Source of the DNA: Balneolales bacterium
GTDB lineage: Bacteria; Bacteroidota; Rhodothermia; Balneolales; Natronogracilivirgulaceae
NCBI GenBank assembly: GCA_007132975.1
Contig: SLNO01000085.1
Coordinates: 1 to 45,283, forward strand
Length of the DNA: 45,283 nt
Reading direction: 5' to 3'
The notes under the pieces: model-generated
Database searches by the model: none
Told to the model about the DNA's origin: nothing
The model's input: only the letters and a program-made list of their open reading frames with translations
Part shown: piece after piece, positions 1 through 7,790 of the stretch
Layout: every line of letters begins with the position of its first letter
Numbering within the stretch: position 1 is the stretch's first letter
Translations under genes and position numbers: made by a program

Positions 1-159
1 ACCGGCCTGCCCTTCACTATTGTACTTCTGCTGATTTGCGTGAGTCTGTACAAAGGACTGCGCATGGAAGGTACCGAGCGGCTGGTCCGCAGAAAAACCT
101 TCACCAAGAAGTCAAAGCAGAGCACTATTGACAAAACCGATCCGGAAAAGGATGCGTGA
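1..159 (+). CDS. BCCT family (betaine/carnitine/choline) transporter, C-terminal fragment
   Basis: The window opens inside a reading frame that runs in frame 1 to a TGA at 157-159 (52 residues visible). It starts TGLPFTIVLLLICVSLYKGL, which resembles the last transmembrane helix of BCCT carriers (typical form: ALPF, a hydrophobic run, then a short LxKGL exit), and continues into a charged cytoplasmic tail rich in Lys, Arg and Thr. BCCT carriers take up compatible solutes such as glycine betaine using Na+ or H+ gradients, so this hints at osmotic stress. Only the tail is visible, so substrate and coupling ion cannot be read. The hypothetical gene at 203 follows after 43 bases and may be co-transcribed. 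Confidence 0.65.
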   Translation, partial: TGLPFTIVLLLICVSLYKGLRMEGTERLVRRKTFTKKSKQSTIDKTDPEKDA

Positions 160-202
160 CCCGACCGTGCCGTTTTCATTTTTAAGATAATGAGGATATT
201 GT

Positions 203-646
203 ATGAGTGACTGGAAGAAAGACCTGAAGGAGTTGTTTGACGAGGATTTCCAAAACAAGATTCGAAGGAAAGTTGAATCCGAGGGAAAACTGCGGATCAA
301 GCGCTTCGTATCTGAGGTTGTGGAACCGGCATTTGAAGAGATTGCCGAAGAACTCAAGGAGTATGATCGTGACATCGATGTGGAGATAGAAAAACTGGCG
401 GCCAACATTCGTGTATACTGCGAAGGGCACGAGGAGTTCTATTTTTCCATACGATCCCGTCCATACAAAAAGAAGGAATTCTCCTGGCCGGTGCTGCCGC
501 TCCGGGATGAAAAGGGTGAATACTACAGGGCGGAAGTGTATCTTAAGGATGGTCCGCTCTACCATGATGTGACAAACTACACCAAGGATCAGATTATCCA
601 AGAGTTTCTGCATCAGTACAAACGGCACATGCAGTGGAATCTGTAG
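203..646 (+). CDS. hypothetical protein, charged, 147 aa
   Basis: I do not recognise a family. The start ATG at 203 has a purine-rich GAGGAT about 10 bases upstream. The protein is soluble, with no signal peptide or membrane segment and very many Lys, Glu and Asp. Residues 1-70 look like charged amphipathic helices (KKDLKELFDEDF, EEIAEELKEYDRDIDVEIEK). Residues 71-147 look like a beta-containing domain with aromatic residues (EEFYFSIRSRPYKKKEFSWP), ending in a helix. It sits 43 bases after the BCCT transporter gene and 31 before pdxH, all on the same strand, so it may be part of one transcript. No function is proposed. Confidence 0.7.
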   Translation: MSDWKKDLKELFDEDFQNKIRRKVESEGKLRIKRFVSEVVEPAFEEIAEELKEYDRDIDVEIEKLAANIRVYCEGHEEFYFSIRSRPYKKKEFSWPVLPLRDEKGEYYRAEVYLKDGPLYHDVTNYTKDQIIQEFLHQYKRHMQWNL

Positions 647-677
647 CACGATATTGTTTCCAACATCTTAATAACCG

Positions 678-1400
678 ATGTACAAATCTCTGATCCGTTT
701 TATCAAACGCTGGTTGCCGGGACGTGACGAGGTAAGCCATCCACGAAGATTTGCCCGCCAGAGTGTGGCCATGCTGCGCCGCGAATACCAGGGAAAACCG
801 CTTGAAGAGGAGCATGTGGATCCGGACCCCATCGTACAGTTTGAGGGGTGGTTTGAAGAGGCCGCGCGGGCGATCCGTGACGACCCCAACGCCATGGTGC
901 TTTCCACGGTGGATGACAAAGGGCGGCCATCGGGACGCACGGTTCTCCTGAAAGGATTCGGTGAAGAGGGCTTCATTTTCTACACCAACTACGAGAGCCG
1001 CAAGGGCAAGGAGATTGCGGGCAACCCGCATGTTGCCCTGACTTTCAACTGGCCCGAACTGATGCGGCAGGTACGCATTGAGGGTGTTGCAGAGAAGACG
1101 ACAGAGGAACAGTCCGATGCCTATTTCCACAGCCGGCCAGCCGGAAGCCGTATCAGCGCCGCCGCTTCACCGCAAAGCATGGTGGTGGCTTCACGACGGG
1201 AACTGGAGGAACGGACCAGGGAGCTGGAACAGCAGTACCGGAATCTGGATGCTATTCCGCGGCCGCCAAACTGGGGCGGATATCTCGTGCGTCCGGAGCT
1301 CATTGAATTCTGGCAGGGGAGGGTGAACCGGCTGCACGATCGGATCTGCTACACCCGGAACCCGGATGACGGATGGGAATTCAAGCGCCTGGCGCCGTGA
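678..1400 (+). CDS. pdxH: pyridoxamine/pyridoxine 5'-phosphate oxidase
   Basis: FMN-dependent oxidase that makes pyridoxal 5'-phosphate from PNP or PMP in the cytoplasm (vitamin B6 salvage and synthesis). The FMN-binding split-barrel shows the family blocks: AMVLSTVDDKGRPSGRTVLLK near residues 73-93, FYTNYESRKGKEI, the SR.SAAASPQS block, and the C-terminal signature LIEFWQGRVNRLHDR near 210-225 that contacts PLP. Length 240 aa against 218 for E. coli PdxH. The first 31 residues are basic and not typical, so the start may be the ATG at 771 (209 aa); neither has a good ribosome binding site. It ends in RLAP, the usual PdxH C-terminus. Confidence 0.95.
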   Translation: MYKSLIRFIKRWLPGRDEVSHPRRFARQSVAMLRREYQGKPLEEEHVDPDPIVQFEGWFEEAARAIRDDPNAMVLSTVDDKGRPSGRTVLLKGFGEEGFIFYTNYESRKGKEIAGNPHVALTFNWPELMRQVRIEGVAEKTTEEQSDAYFHSRPAGSRISAAASPQSMVVASRRELEERTRELEQQYRNLDAIPRPPNWGGYLVRPELIEFWQGRVNRLHDRICYTRNPDDGWEFKRLAP

Positions 1401-1480
1401 TGGCGTTCATCACTGGTCCCTGAAAGGTGTGACGCATTGGGGGATTGGCTGCCAACAGATCTGATGGCTGCGGGCGGGCC

Positions 1481-1837
1481 TTACTTGCCGGAGTAGACAC
1501 AACCGGTGGTGCATGTCTCCATCACCTCGATGCGCGAAAGCTCGGGGAGCAGCGGTTTGGTCTTCTCCCAGATCCACCGGGCGAGGTTTTCGCTGGTCGG
1601 GTTCTCGAGTCCTTCAATGTCGTTCAGGACGTAGTGGTCCAGCTGCAGGTAGACCGGTGAAAACGCCTTCTTGATATCGGAAAAATCCATTATCCACCCG
1701 ATTTCCGGATCAACCGGACCACTGATGTACAAGCGCACGCGATAGGAGTGCCCGTGCATGCGCCGGCATTTGTGATCTTCCGGCAGGTTGGGCAGATAGT
1801 GCGCGGCTTCAAACTGAAATTCCTTGTAAATCTCCAT
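1481..1837 (-). CDS. queD: 6-carboxy-5,6,7,8-tetrahydropterin synthase (QueD)
   Basis: Second step of queuosine/7-deazaguanine synthesis: 7,8-dihydroneopterin triphosphate to 6-carboxytetrahydropterin. 118 aa, the compact length usual for QueD. Zinc ligands are visible as H13, H28 and H30 (in [11 protein letters not shown]); C24 is the QueD-type nucleophile that distinguishes it from animal PTPS; D67-H68 (QLDHYVLND) and E107 complete the catalytic set. No other queuosine genes are in the window. It lies 139 bases downstream of the CBS-ligase gene on the same strand, so read-through is possible. The reading frame is intact. Confidence 0.95.
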   Translation of the reverse strand: MEIYKEFQFEAAHYLPNLPEDHKCRRMHGHSYRVRLYISGPVDPEIGWIMDFSDIKKAFSPVYLQLDHYVLNDIEGLENPTSENLARWIWEKTKPLLPELSRIEVMETCTTGCVYSGK

Positions 1838-1976
1838 GATACTTTTATTGGGTGCATTTCAAGATACGGAAAACAACGTCGCGGAGAAATGCCGTGAAGC
1901 GGACATAGTGGATTCGCCGGGTATCCACCATCCTTCCCGAGAGTTGGGCCGATCAGATGTTTCTGGTGGATTTGTG

Positions 1977-3890
1977 CTATCGCTTTTTCAGCCGGTCTTT
2001 TAGCAGTTCCCCGGCGATTCGCGTGAAGTCGTACTCCGTGACGATGCCAACCAGCTTGCCATTCTCAATTACCGGGAGGCTGGAAATATCACTTTGGTGC
2101 ATCATCTCGATGGCGTCTACGGAAGTGGTGTCGGGTGTGCAGGTGATGACTTCGCGCTCCATGATATCACTTACCGAGACATTTGTGTGGTCGAGGTTCT
2201 TGGCAATGATGTTGTTCAGTGTGCTGATCATGGTTTTGTAGGTGACCATGCCCACAAGTTGATGGTCGTCATTCTCAACCGGAACATGCTTCACGCTCTG
2301 CCACTCCATCACATTTGCGGCCAGATCGATGATATCGTCTTCTTTCAGGGTGTAGATGTCGGTGGTCATGAACTGCCCTACGGTTGCGAATGCTTTCTCC
2401 CACCGGTTTTTACGCAGTACGGTAGCCTTGGGCCAGAGATGAACCGGTTTGCCGGATTTCTGGTGCTTGAGTGTGGCGTCGGCCAGGGCGGTCATCTTCT
2501 CATGCCGGTTCCAAGTGTCCTCAAGGTGGTGGAAGGAGTCCACCTGCCAAATGGCGCCGTTCTGGCGCTTCAAAGTGCGTTCATGGATGATCCCGAGGAA
2601 GCGGTCGATGTCGTCCGCGTCCAGATTGTGCTGCCTTAGGCCTTCTTTCGCAAGCGGTACCAGTTCCTTGCCGATCAGTTCATGCACTGGCCAGGTGTTG
2701 CCGTCCAGCCATGTGATCTGGGAATGGAGGCCGCGCCGCGCCGTGCTCAGGAAGTTGCTTTCGACCTCCTTGAAAGGGATGAGCCGGGTTATATCGCCGT
2801 ACTGTGATGACACACCGGCCATCAGGCCCAGCCAGAATGCCGCGTTGGCCACTTCATCCACAACAGAGGGACCAGAAGGCAGCACGCGGTTTTCAATGCG
2901 CAAATGGGGTTTTCCTCCGGTAATGCCATAGCAGGGGCGGTTCCATCGATAAATGGTGCCGTTGAAGAGCTGCAGCGCTTCCAGTTTGGGGACGCGGCCA
3001 TTGTCCAGTGCCTCGAACGGATCCTCGATATCATCGATGGCGAAAAGAACCCGGAAACGGGTGATATCTTCCTGGAAGATCTCCATGACGGACTTTTCCA
3101 CCCATCGCGATCCGAACTGGACACGCGGTTTGCGTTCGTGCACAAAGTCCTGGGCCTTGCGGTTGTCAATGGACTGCTGGAACACCGCTATGCGGGTTTC
3201 GTGAAGCAGCAGCTTGCCAAACAGGAAGGGGGAGTTGGCCGCGGCGGCCAGAACGGGCGCAGTGACCAGCTGGGCGATATTGTGAAGCCGGGCGAAATCA
3301 TCCTGGGAAACCTGGAAATGGATCTGGAAGCTGGTATTGCAAGACTCCATCATCACCGAATCATGCTTCACATGCAGTTCGTCCGCTCCTTTGATCTTAA
3401 GCTCGTGTTCGGCTCCGCGCAATCTGGTGAGTGCATCGTTAAGCATGTAGTAGCGCGCCATGGGCGTGATATTGTCCATGCCCAGGTCCGACTTGCGGAT
3501 GGTGGTGAGGCTGCCCATGAGGATGACGTCGCCTTCGTGTTTTTCAGCGGCCTCACGCACCCTGCTGATGCTGGTGTTGAGCTGCTTTTCCAGGTCGCTG
3601 AGGCACCGCCCGCCAAAAGTGAGCGGATCGAGGTTGAATTCAACGTTGAACCGTGCCAGTTCGTAGGTGAACTTCGGATCGTTGATCTCATCCACGATCT
3701 TGGTGTTGATGGGATGCGGACGGCTGGCGCGGTCAATGATGAAAACTTCCTGTTCGGCGCCTATACGTTTGGTGTCCCGCTCGAACATGTCGTCATTGAG
3801 CATCTGCTCCAGAGCCTTCATGTCGCGGATCAGGTATTTGGTGAAGGCACGGAGTTTTTCCGGCTGCTGGGCATTGGAAGGATTTTCCAT
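1977..3890 (-). CDS. glutamate-cysteine ligase (GCS2)-like protein fused to a CBS-domain pair
   Basis: 637 aa, two parts. Residues 1 to about 480 resemble the GCS2/YbdK carboxylate-amine ligase fold: IGAEQEVFII near 43-52 (acidic metal/ATP residues), SFQIHFQVS near 188-196, and HLRIENRVLPSGPS near 330-343. Residues about 508-558 and 573-630 form two CBS repeats (VGMVTYKTM and DISSLPVIENGKLVGIVTE are typical beta-alpha blocks), a module that binds adenine nucleotides and reports energy state. GCS2 enzymes join glutamate to an amine or cysteine using ATP; the true substrate here is unknown. The gene lies 66 bases downstream of the universal stress protein gene on the same strand, so they probably form one transcript with a nucleotide-sensing theme. 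Start ATG at 3890; no signal peptide. Family call is firm; activity is not shown. Confidence 0.85.
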   Translation of the reverse strand: MENPSNAQQPEKLRAFTKYLIRDMKALEQMLNDDMFERDTKRIGAEQEVFIIDRASRPHPINTKIVDEINDPKFTYELARFNVEFNLDPLTFGGRCLSDLEKQLNTSISRVREAAEKHEGDVILMGSLTTIRKSDLGMDNITPMARYYMLNDALTRLRGAEHELKIKGADELHVKHDSVMMESCNTSFQIHFQVSQDDFARLHNIAQLVTAPVLAAAANSPFLFGKLLLHETRIAVFQQSIDNRKAQDFVHERKPRVQFGSRWVEKSVMEIFQEDITRFRVLFAIDDIEDPFEALDNGRVPKLEALQLFNGTIYRWNRPCYGITGGKPHLRIENRVLPSGPSVVDEVANAAFWLGLMAGVSSQYGDITRLIPFKEVESNFLSTARRGLHSQITWLDGNTWPVHELIGKELVPLAKEGLRQHNLDADDIDRFLGIIHERTLKRQNGAIWQVDSFHHLEDTWNRHEKMTALADATLKHQKSGKPVHLWPKATVLRKNRWEKAFATVGQFMTTDIYTLKEDDIIDLAANVMEWQSVKHVPVENDDHQLVGMVTYKTMISTLNNIIAKNLDHTNVSVSDIMEREVITCTPDTTSVDAIEMMHQSDISSLPVIENGKLVGIVTEYDFTRIAGELLKDRLKKR

Positions 3891-3956
3891 GGATCCAAAG
3901 TGAGTGTGGGGATACCTTTGATTCGGACTGCTGACAGATTCCGGGATACACGACGT

Positions 3957-4841
3957 CTACAGTTCGCCGTGCTCCTTGCCGATGGGGTCATCCATTTTCG
4001 GATTGATACTTAAAACGGCCGTTTTCACCAGCCGCAGCACATTTGCGGCGGTACTGCCCAGTCTCAGATAGTTCAGACCGGTGTGTCCCAGTGTGGACAT
4101 CACCACCAGATTGTACCGTTTCTGGCTGGTAAGATGCACGATGGCTTCATGGATTGATGACTTGATTGGCAGCGCCTCTGCGGTCACCTTGTCGCGAATG
4201 TCATCCAGATGCTCATCCACCCATTTTTCAAGCCGCTCCTGACGGGCGGCGACCTGATCGTCAAAGGAGCTGACCTTGTCGAACTGTGAGAGGTTCACCA
4301 GGTGCACCAGGTGGATGTGGGCATAGGTTTTTTTGACCAGCGCTCTGGCATAGTCAAAGGCCTCCAGTGAGTTGTCGGAAAAGTCCGTGGTGAGGAGTAT
4401 ATCCGAGAGAGGCTTGATTTTGGAATCTTTTTCAACCAGCAGGACCGGGGCCTTGCTGAAGCGTATCACCCGTTCCGTCACAGAGCCGAGGAACAGCCGG
4501 GAGAAGCCGGACTTGCCGTGGGAGGTCATGACAACCAGGTCGGAATCCTCAGATTCTTCCATGATGACCTTCCATGGTTTGCCCTTTCTGACGACCACCG
4601 GTTCGAGATTGTCTTCATCAGCGTAGTGAAGAATCTTTGCTTCCAGTTCCTTCTCCAGTTCCGGGATCTGCCTGGCCGATTGTGGAGCGATGGGAAAGCT
4701 GCCACTCTCTTTTTCGGGCTGATAGACGTGGAGGGGGAGAATGGTGCCGTCCAGTACATCCGCAAGGTAATTGGCTGATTCAAATGCAATCATGCTCAGG
4801 TCCGACATGTCCGTCGGTACGAGGATTCTTGGATTATCCAT
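3957..4841 (-). CDS. tandem universal stress protein (UspA x2)
   Basis: 294 aa with two UspA domains: residues 1-138 and about 145-283. Domain 1 begins ILVPTDMSDLSMIAFE and has the ATP-binding G-2x-G-9x-G-S pattern (SHGKSGFSRLFLGSVTE, residues 107-123). Domain 2 begins DILLTTDFSDNSLEAF and has STLGHTGLNYLRLGSTA. Both therefore look able to bind ATP. Usp proteins accumulate under starvation, oxygen limitation or other stress; the role is regulatory and cytoplasmic. It is first in a probable minus-strand unit with the CBS-ligase-like gene. The start is the ATG at 4841, followed directly by the conserved first beta strand. Confidence 0.92.
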   Translation of the reverse strand: MDNPRILVPTDMSDLSMIAFESANYLADVLDGTILPLHVYQPEKESGSFPIAPQSARQIPELEKELEAKILHYADEDNLEPVVVRKGKPWKVIMEESEDSDLVVMTSHGKSGFSRLFLGSVTERVIRFSKAPVLLVEKDSKIKPLSDILLTTDFSDNSLEAFDYARALVKKTYAHIHLVHLVNLSQFDKVSSFDDQVAARQERLEKWVDEHLDDIRDKVTAEALPIKSSIHEAIVHLTSQKRYNLVVMSTLGHTGLNYLRLGSTAANVLRLVKTAVLSINPKMDDPIGKEHGEL

Positions 4842-5166
4842 TGAAAGTCGCTTTGTGGTTTGCTTATGGATGTGACGTTAAGGAAACGCTTGTGTTGTCC
4901 GAAATAACTGATTTTTTGAGGATAAATCCAATTAGATTGAACAATTCGGGCAAATGATCAGAGTGGCAGGCCGCAAGCAGGCCCAGGAATGCCAAAATCG
5001 CGGCGAGCAGGCCCAGGAATGTCAAAGATCGCGGCGAGGAGGCCCGGGAATGTCAAATAATGCGGAAAGCAGGTCAAAGCGATGCTTGTGAAAAGAAATG
5101 CCTAAGGGAAGCGTGTTGCTTGCTGCGCTCAACTCATGCGACGCAGGGTGTAGAGCAGCGGTCGGG
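4842..5166. other. intergenic region between hemN and usp genes (contains tandem repeat)
   Basis: This 325-base gap follows the hemN stop and precedes the usp start, both on the minus strand. The part next to usp (4842-4960) is AT-rich and should hold the usp promoter, though I cannot point to clear -35 and -10 boxes. The middle carries a 30-31 bp tandem repeat (annotated separately). The part next to hemN (5080-5166) shows no clear hairpin plus T-tract terminator. I see no credible small gene. Confidence 0.6.
4972..5079. repeat. 30-31 bp tandem repeat, about 3.5 copies
   Basis: The word AGGCCCAGGAATG occurs at 4979 and 5009, and as AGGCCCGGGAATG at 5040, giving a period of 30 then 31 bases. 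Each copy is preceded by CGGCGAGC-like and followed by TCAAA-like sequence; a shortened fourth copy (AGCAGGTCAAAG) follows at 5067. The unit is far more GC-rich than the AT-rich DNA to its right. It is not preserved as a reading frame and has no spacers of unrelated sequence, so it is not a CRISPR array. Confidence 0.8.
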
Positions 5167-6534
5167 TCACACAGTACGCGAGTATCGGGCTTTTTTCTCG
5201 GGATCGGCGTAATAGGCGTCGAAAGCCGTGGCAATATTCCTCAGGAACATGCGTCCCGCGTCGGTGACACGCAGCCCGCCGGATGTCCAGCCAATAAGCC
5301 CGTCCTGCGACATATCCTCCAGGCTTTCCATCGCGTCGCTGAAATAGGATCGGGCATCGATCTGCCACCGCTCTCCGATAGCGTCAAAATCGATTTCCAG
5401 GTCGCACATGAGCCGCATGATGGTGTGGCGCCTGATGCGATCGTCGCCGCTGAGGTAGTAGTGGCGGTGCCATGGGTGTTCTTCCCTGTCAATACGGCCG
5501 TAATATTCGTCCAGATCCTTGACCGACTGCAGATAACCATCGCCAATCTGCGATATGGAGGACATGCCGAAGCCGTAGATATCGGTGTCGGCGCGGGTGC
5601 TGTAGCCCTGGAAGTTGCGTTGAAGGGTTCCGTTGCCGCGGGCCAGTGAAAGCTCGTCGTCCAATTTGGCAAAATGATCCATGCCGATGTAGCTGTAGCC
5701 GGAATGGGTCAGATTGGAGATCATCATCTCCAGCATGGCGAATTTTTCGTGGGCGTCCGGCATGGGCTGGCGGTCGAGGAGTTTCTGGGAGGGCATCATC
5801 CAGGGCACATGCGCATAGTGAAAGATGGCAAATCTGTCAGGATCCAACGTTTTCACGGCTTCGAGTGTCTCTTCAAAACTCCTGCGCGTCTGGAGTGGAA
5901 GCCCGTAGATCAGGTCTACGTTGATCCGGTCAATACCGGCCTGGCGCAGCCACCGGACCACCTGTTCGTTAATCTCCATGGGCTGGATGCGGTTGATGGT
6001 TCTTTGCACATCCTCCCGCACGTCCTGAATGCCAATGGAGGCCCGGTTGACGCCGATTTCGGAGAGTGCCAGGACGTGGTCTTCGGTGAGGCGGCGCGGA
6101 TCTATCTCCACGGCAAATTCCATGTCATCCTCAAACGGGAACAGTTCACGGATGACGCGCCCGGTTTCCCGGAGCTCGCTGGGGGACAGAAACGTTGGAG
6201 TGCCGCCGCCGAAGTGGAGCTGAGCGACCCGATTGCCGGGGTTCATACGGGCTTTCATCGCCTTCATTTCGGCAAAAAGCCGTTCCAGGTAAGCCTGGCT
6301 ATCGCCATCGTTGCGGGTGATCACCTTGGTACAGCCGCAATACCAACAAAGAGAGGCACAGAAAGGGATATGAACATACAGGGAAAGTGGTCGCGGGGCT
6401 TCGTTGCGATCGTTTATGAGCTGCACGGCTTGATCCGCATCCTCCATTTCCAAAAAGTGTGGAGCGGGCGGGTAGGATGTGTACCTAGGTGCCTGACGGC
6501 TGTACTTGTTAACGAGGTGGTGATGAGAATCCAT
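5167..6534 (-). CDS. hemN: oxygen-independent coproporphyrinogen III oxidase (HemN)
   Basis: Radical SAM enzyme of anaerobic haem synthesis: two oxidative decarboxylations of coproporphyrinogen III to protoporphyrinogen IX. With the start at the ATG at 6534 (455 aa, E. coli 457) the protein begins MDSHHHLVNKYSRQAPRYTS, matching the HemN N-terminus PRYTSYP. The 4Fe-4S cluster ligands are C59, C63 and C66 (HIPFCASLCWYCGC), with the extra Cys at 68 that follows in true HemN. HFGGGTPTFL is the SAM-binding glycine block. The open frame extends 44 codons further up to 6666, but that part has no family similarity, so I chose the shorter start. The C-terminal HemN domain (residues about 350-445) is present. 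It fits the low-oxygen theme of the cbb3 genes. Confidence 0.96.
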   Translation of the reverse strand: MDSHHHLVNKYSRQAPRYTSYPPAPHFLEMEDADQAVQLINDRNEAPRPLSLYVHIPFCASLCWYCGCTKVITRNDGDSQAYLERLFAEMKAMKARMNPGNRVAQLHFGGGTPTFLSPSELRETGRVIRELFPFEDDMEFAVEIDPRRLTEDHVLALSEIGVNRASIGIQDVREDVQRTINRIQPMEINEQVVRWLRQAGIDRINVDLIYGLPLQTRRSFEETLEAVKTLDPDRFAIFHYAHVPWMMPSQKLLDRQPMPDAHEKFAMLEMMISNLTHSGYSYIGMDHFAKLDDELSLARGNGTLQRNFQGYSTRADTDIYGFGMSSISQIGDGYLQSVKDLDEYYGRIDREEHPWHRHYYLSGDDRIRRHTIMRLMCDLEIDFDAIGERWQIDARSYFSDAMESLEDMSQDGLIGWTSGGLRVTDAGRMFLRNIATAFDAYYADPEKKARYSRTV

Positions 6535-6922
6535 GGAAAGCACGGCAGTTGGCCGGCGTATGTTTTTGTGGAATTCAGGCGGCAGATTATGCAAACTGCA
6601 TGTTACAAAATACGGGTTTGAGGGGAAATTATTTGGAAAGGATGGCAATACTCCATCAGGCTTCATTTTCCCTTAATATCCGAAGACGAAATTTCAAGTT
6701 AAGTCGTTTTTGTTGTAAGAATATGATAATATATGCTGTTGTAATGTGCCGTTTTTTCTGGCATTTGCCGGTATGCGGCGGGTTGTAAGCGATTCCAAAA
6801 AAATGCGTGACCTTGCGGCCTTTTTTTGTATTTTTTAATGCGTCATACGTTAGTGATTTGTAAATATCTGGCGGATAACTCGAAAACATGGTCTTTTCAC
6901 TGAAAGCCAGGGAGTAGAAATT
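6535..6922. other. divergent intergenic region hemN / tonB
   Basis: 388 bases between divergent genes; it must hold promoters for both. The right half (6680-6850) is AT-rich with several T-runs. I see no FNR-type TTGAT-N4-ATCAA palindrome. A GAGGGGAAATT half-motif at 6620-6630 resembles one arm of the operator-like repeats at 10108-10170, but it is too short to rely on. No credible small gene. Confidence 0.5.
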
Positions 6923-7612
6923 ATGAGTATTTCAGAACGAAGAAAACTGAGCGTTGTTGATCGGAAAAGCACCAAGGCCAACTTGCACAAGTACTATATG
7001 ATCAATTTGCAGATTGGCTTTATCGTCACCCTGATTCTGCTGATCACGCTGTTCCGAATTAACTTGCAGGCGTCCGGCGAGTTTGAGATCATTGAGGAGG
7101 AGCAGGAAATCATCGAAATGGAGGAGATTGTTCAGACCGAGCAAGAGATAACACCTCCGCCACCGCCACGACCGCCATCGCCCGAACCGGTGCCGGATGA
7201 TGAGATCGTTGAAGACCTCTTTTTCGACCTTGACACAGAGATAGATTTGGATGCACCGCTCGACATGCCTCCCCCTCCGCCACCGGATGAAGAGGAAGAG
7301 GAGGAGCCAGAAGTTTTCACCATTGTTGAAGACATGCCTGAACTGATAGGTGGGATGCAGGCCATTTATCAGCACCTTCGTTACCCTGAAATTGCACGCA
7401 AAGCCGGGATCGAAGGCCGTGTAGTGGTTCAGTTCATTATCGACGAGGAAGGCCGCGTGGTGGATCCGGTTGTTGTACGCGGTATTGGCGGCGGCTGCGA
7501 TGAGGCCGCTATTGAAGCTGTTAAACAGGTACGGTTCACTCCCGGGCGGCAAAGAGGACGCGCAGTGCGGGTCCGCTATTCGCTGCCCATCACCTTCAGG
7601 CTGTCGCAGTAA
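6923..7612 (+). CDS. tonB: TonB family energy transducer
   Basis: Couples the inner-membrane proton-motive force to outer-membrane TonB-dependent receptors. Residues 1-27 are cytoplasmic and basic; a single anchor helix spans about 28-48 (IGFIVTLILLITLFRI); residues 52-137 form a periplasmic spacer that is very acidic with proline runs (ITPPPPPRPPSPEPVP, then PPPPPPDEEEEEEPE); residues about 142-227 are the TonB C-terminal domain with the diagnostic YPEIARKAGIEGRVVVQFI and the final VRYSLPITFRLS. The acidic spacer differs from the Lys-Pro spacer of E. coli TonB. No exbB/exbD or TonB-dependent receptor is in the window. AGGGAG precedes the ATG at 6923. It is closed by an intrinsic terminator at 7648. 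Confidence 0.95.
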   Translation: MSISERRKLSVVDRKSTKANLHKYYMINLQIGFIVTLILLITLFRINLQASGEFEIIEEEQEIIEMEEIVQTEQEITPPPPPRPPSPEPVPDDEIVEDLFFDLDTEIDLDAPLDMPPPPPPDEEEEEEPEVFTIVEDMPELIGGMQAIYQHLRYPEIARKAGIEGRVVVQFIIDEEGRVVDPVVVRGIGGGCDEAAIEAVKQVRFTPGRQRGRAVRVRYSLPITFRLSQ

Positions 7613-7647
7613 TCTGGCCCAGCCAGTTCCAACAGAAAACCTTTACA

Positions 7648-7683
7648 GGCACTGCTCCCGAGGTCAGGGGCAGTGCCTTTTTT
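7648..7683 (+). terminator. intrinsic terminator after tonB
   Basis: GGCACTGC (7648-7655) pairs with GCAGTGCC (7670-7677); the stem continues with CCC/GGG inside after a one-base bulge, and is followed by six T residues (7678-7683). It lies 35 bases after the tonB stop. Confidence 0.9.
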
Positions 7684-7790
7684 CTGGCCGGATATCCGCT
7701 ATTGTTTTATTTATGAATTGTTTTCTTTTTTAAGGGGTACCTCTTTCATCCAGGCCGGCCGGCAGCGGCCGGTTTTCATGTCAATCGTTC

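Noticed and set aside
2904-4013. 369-aa plus-strand frame
   Set aside because: Antisense to the GCS2-CBS gene, which carries clear motifs across the same bases.
6535-6922. FNR box in front of hemN
   Set aside because: No TTGAT-N4-ATCAA palindrome in this region.
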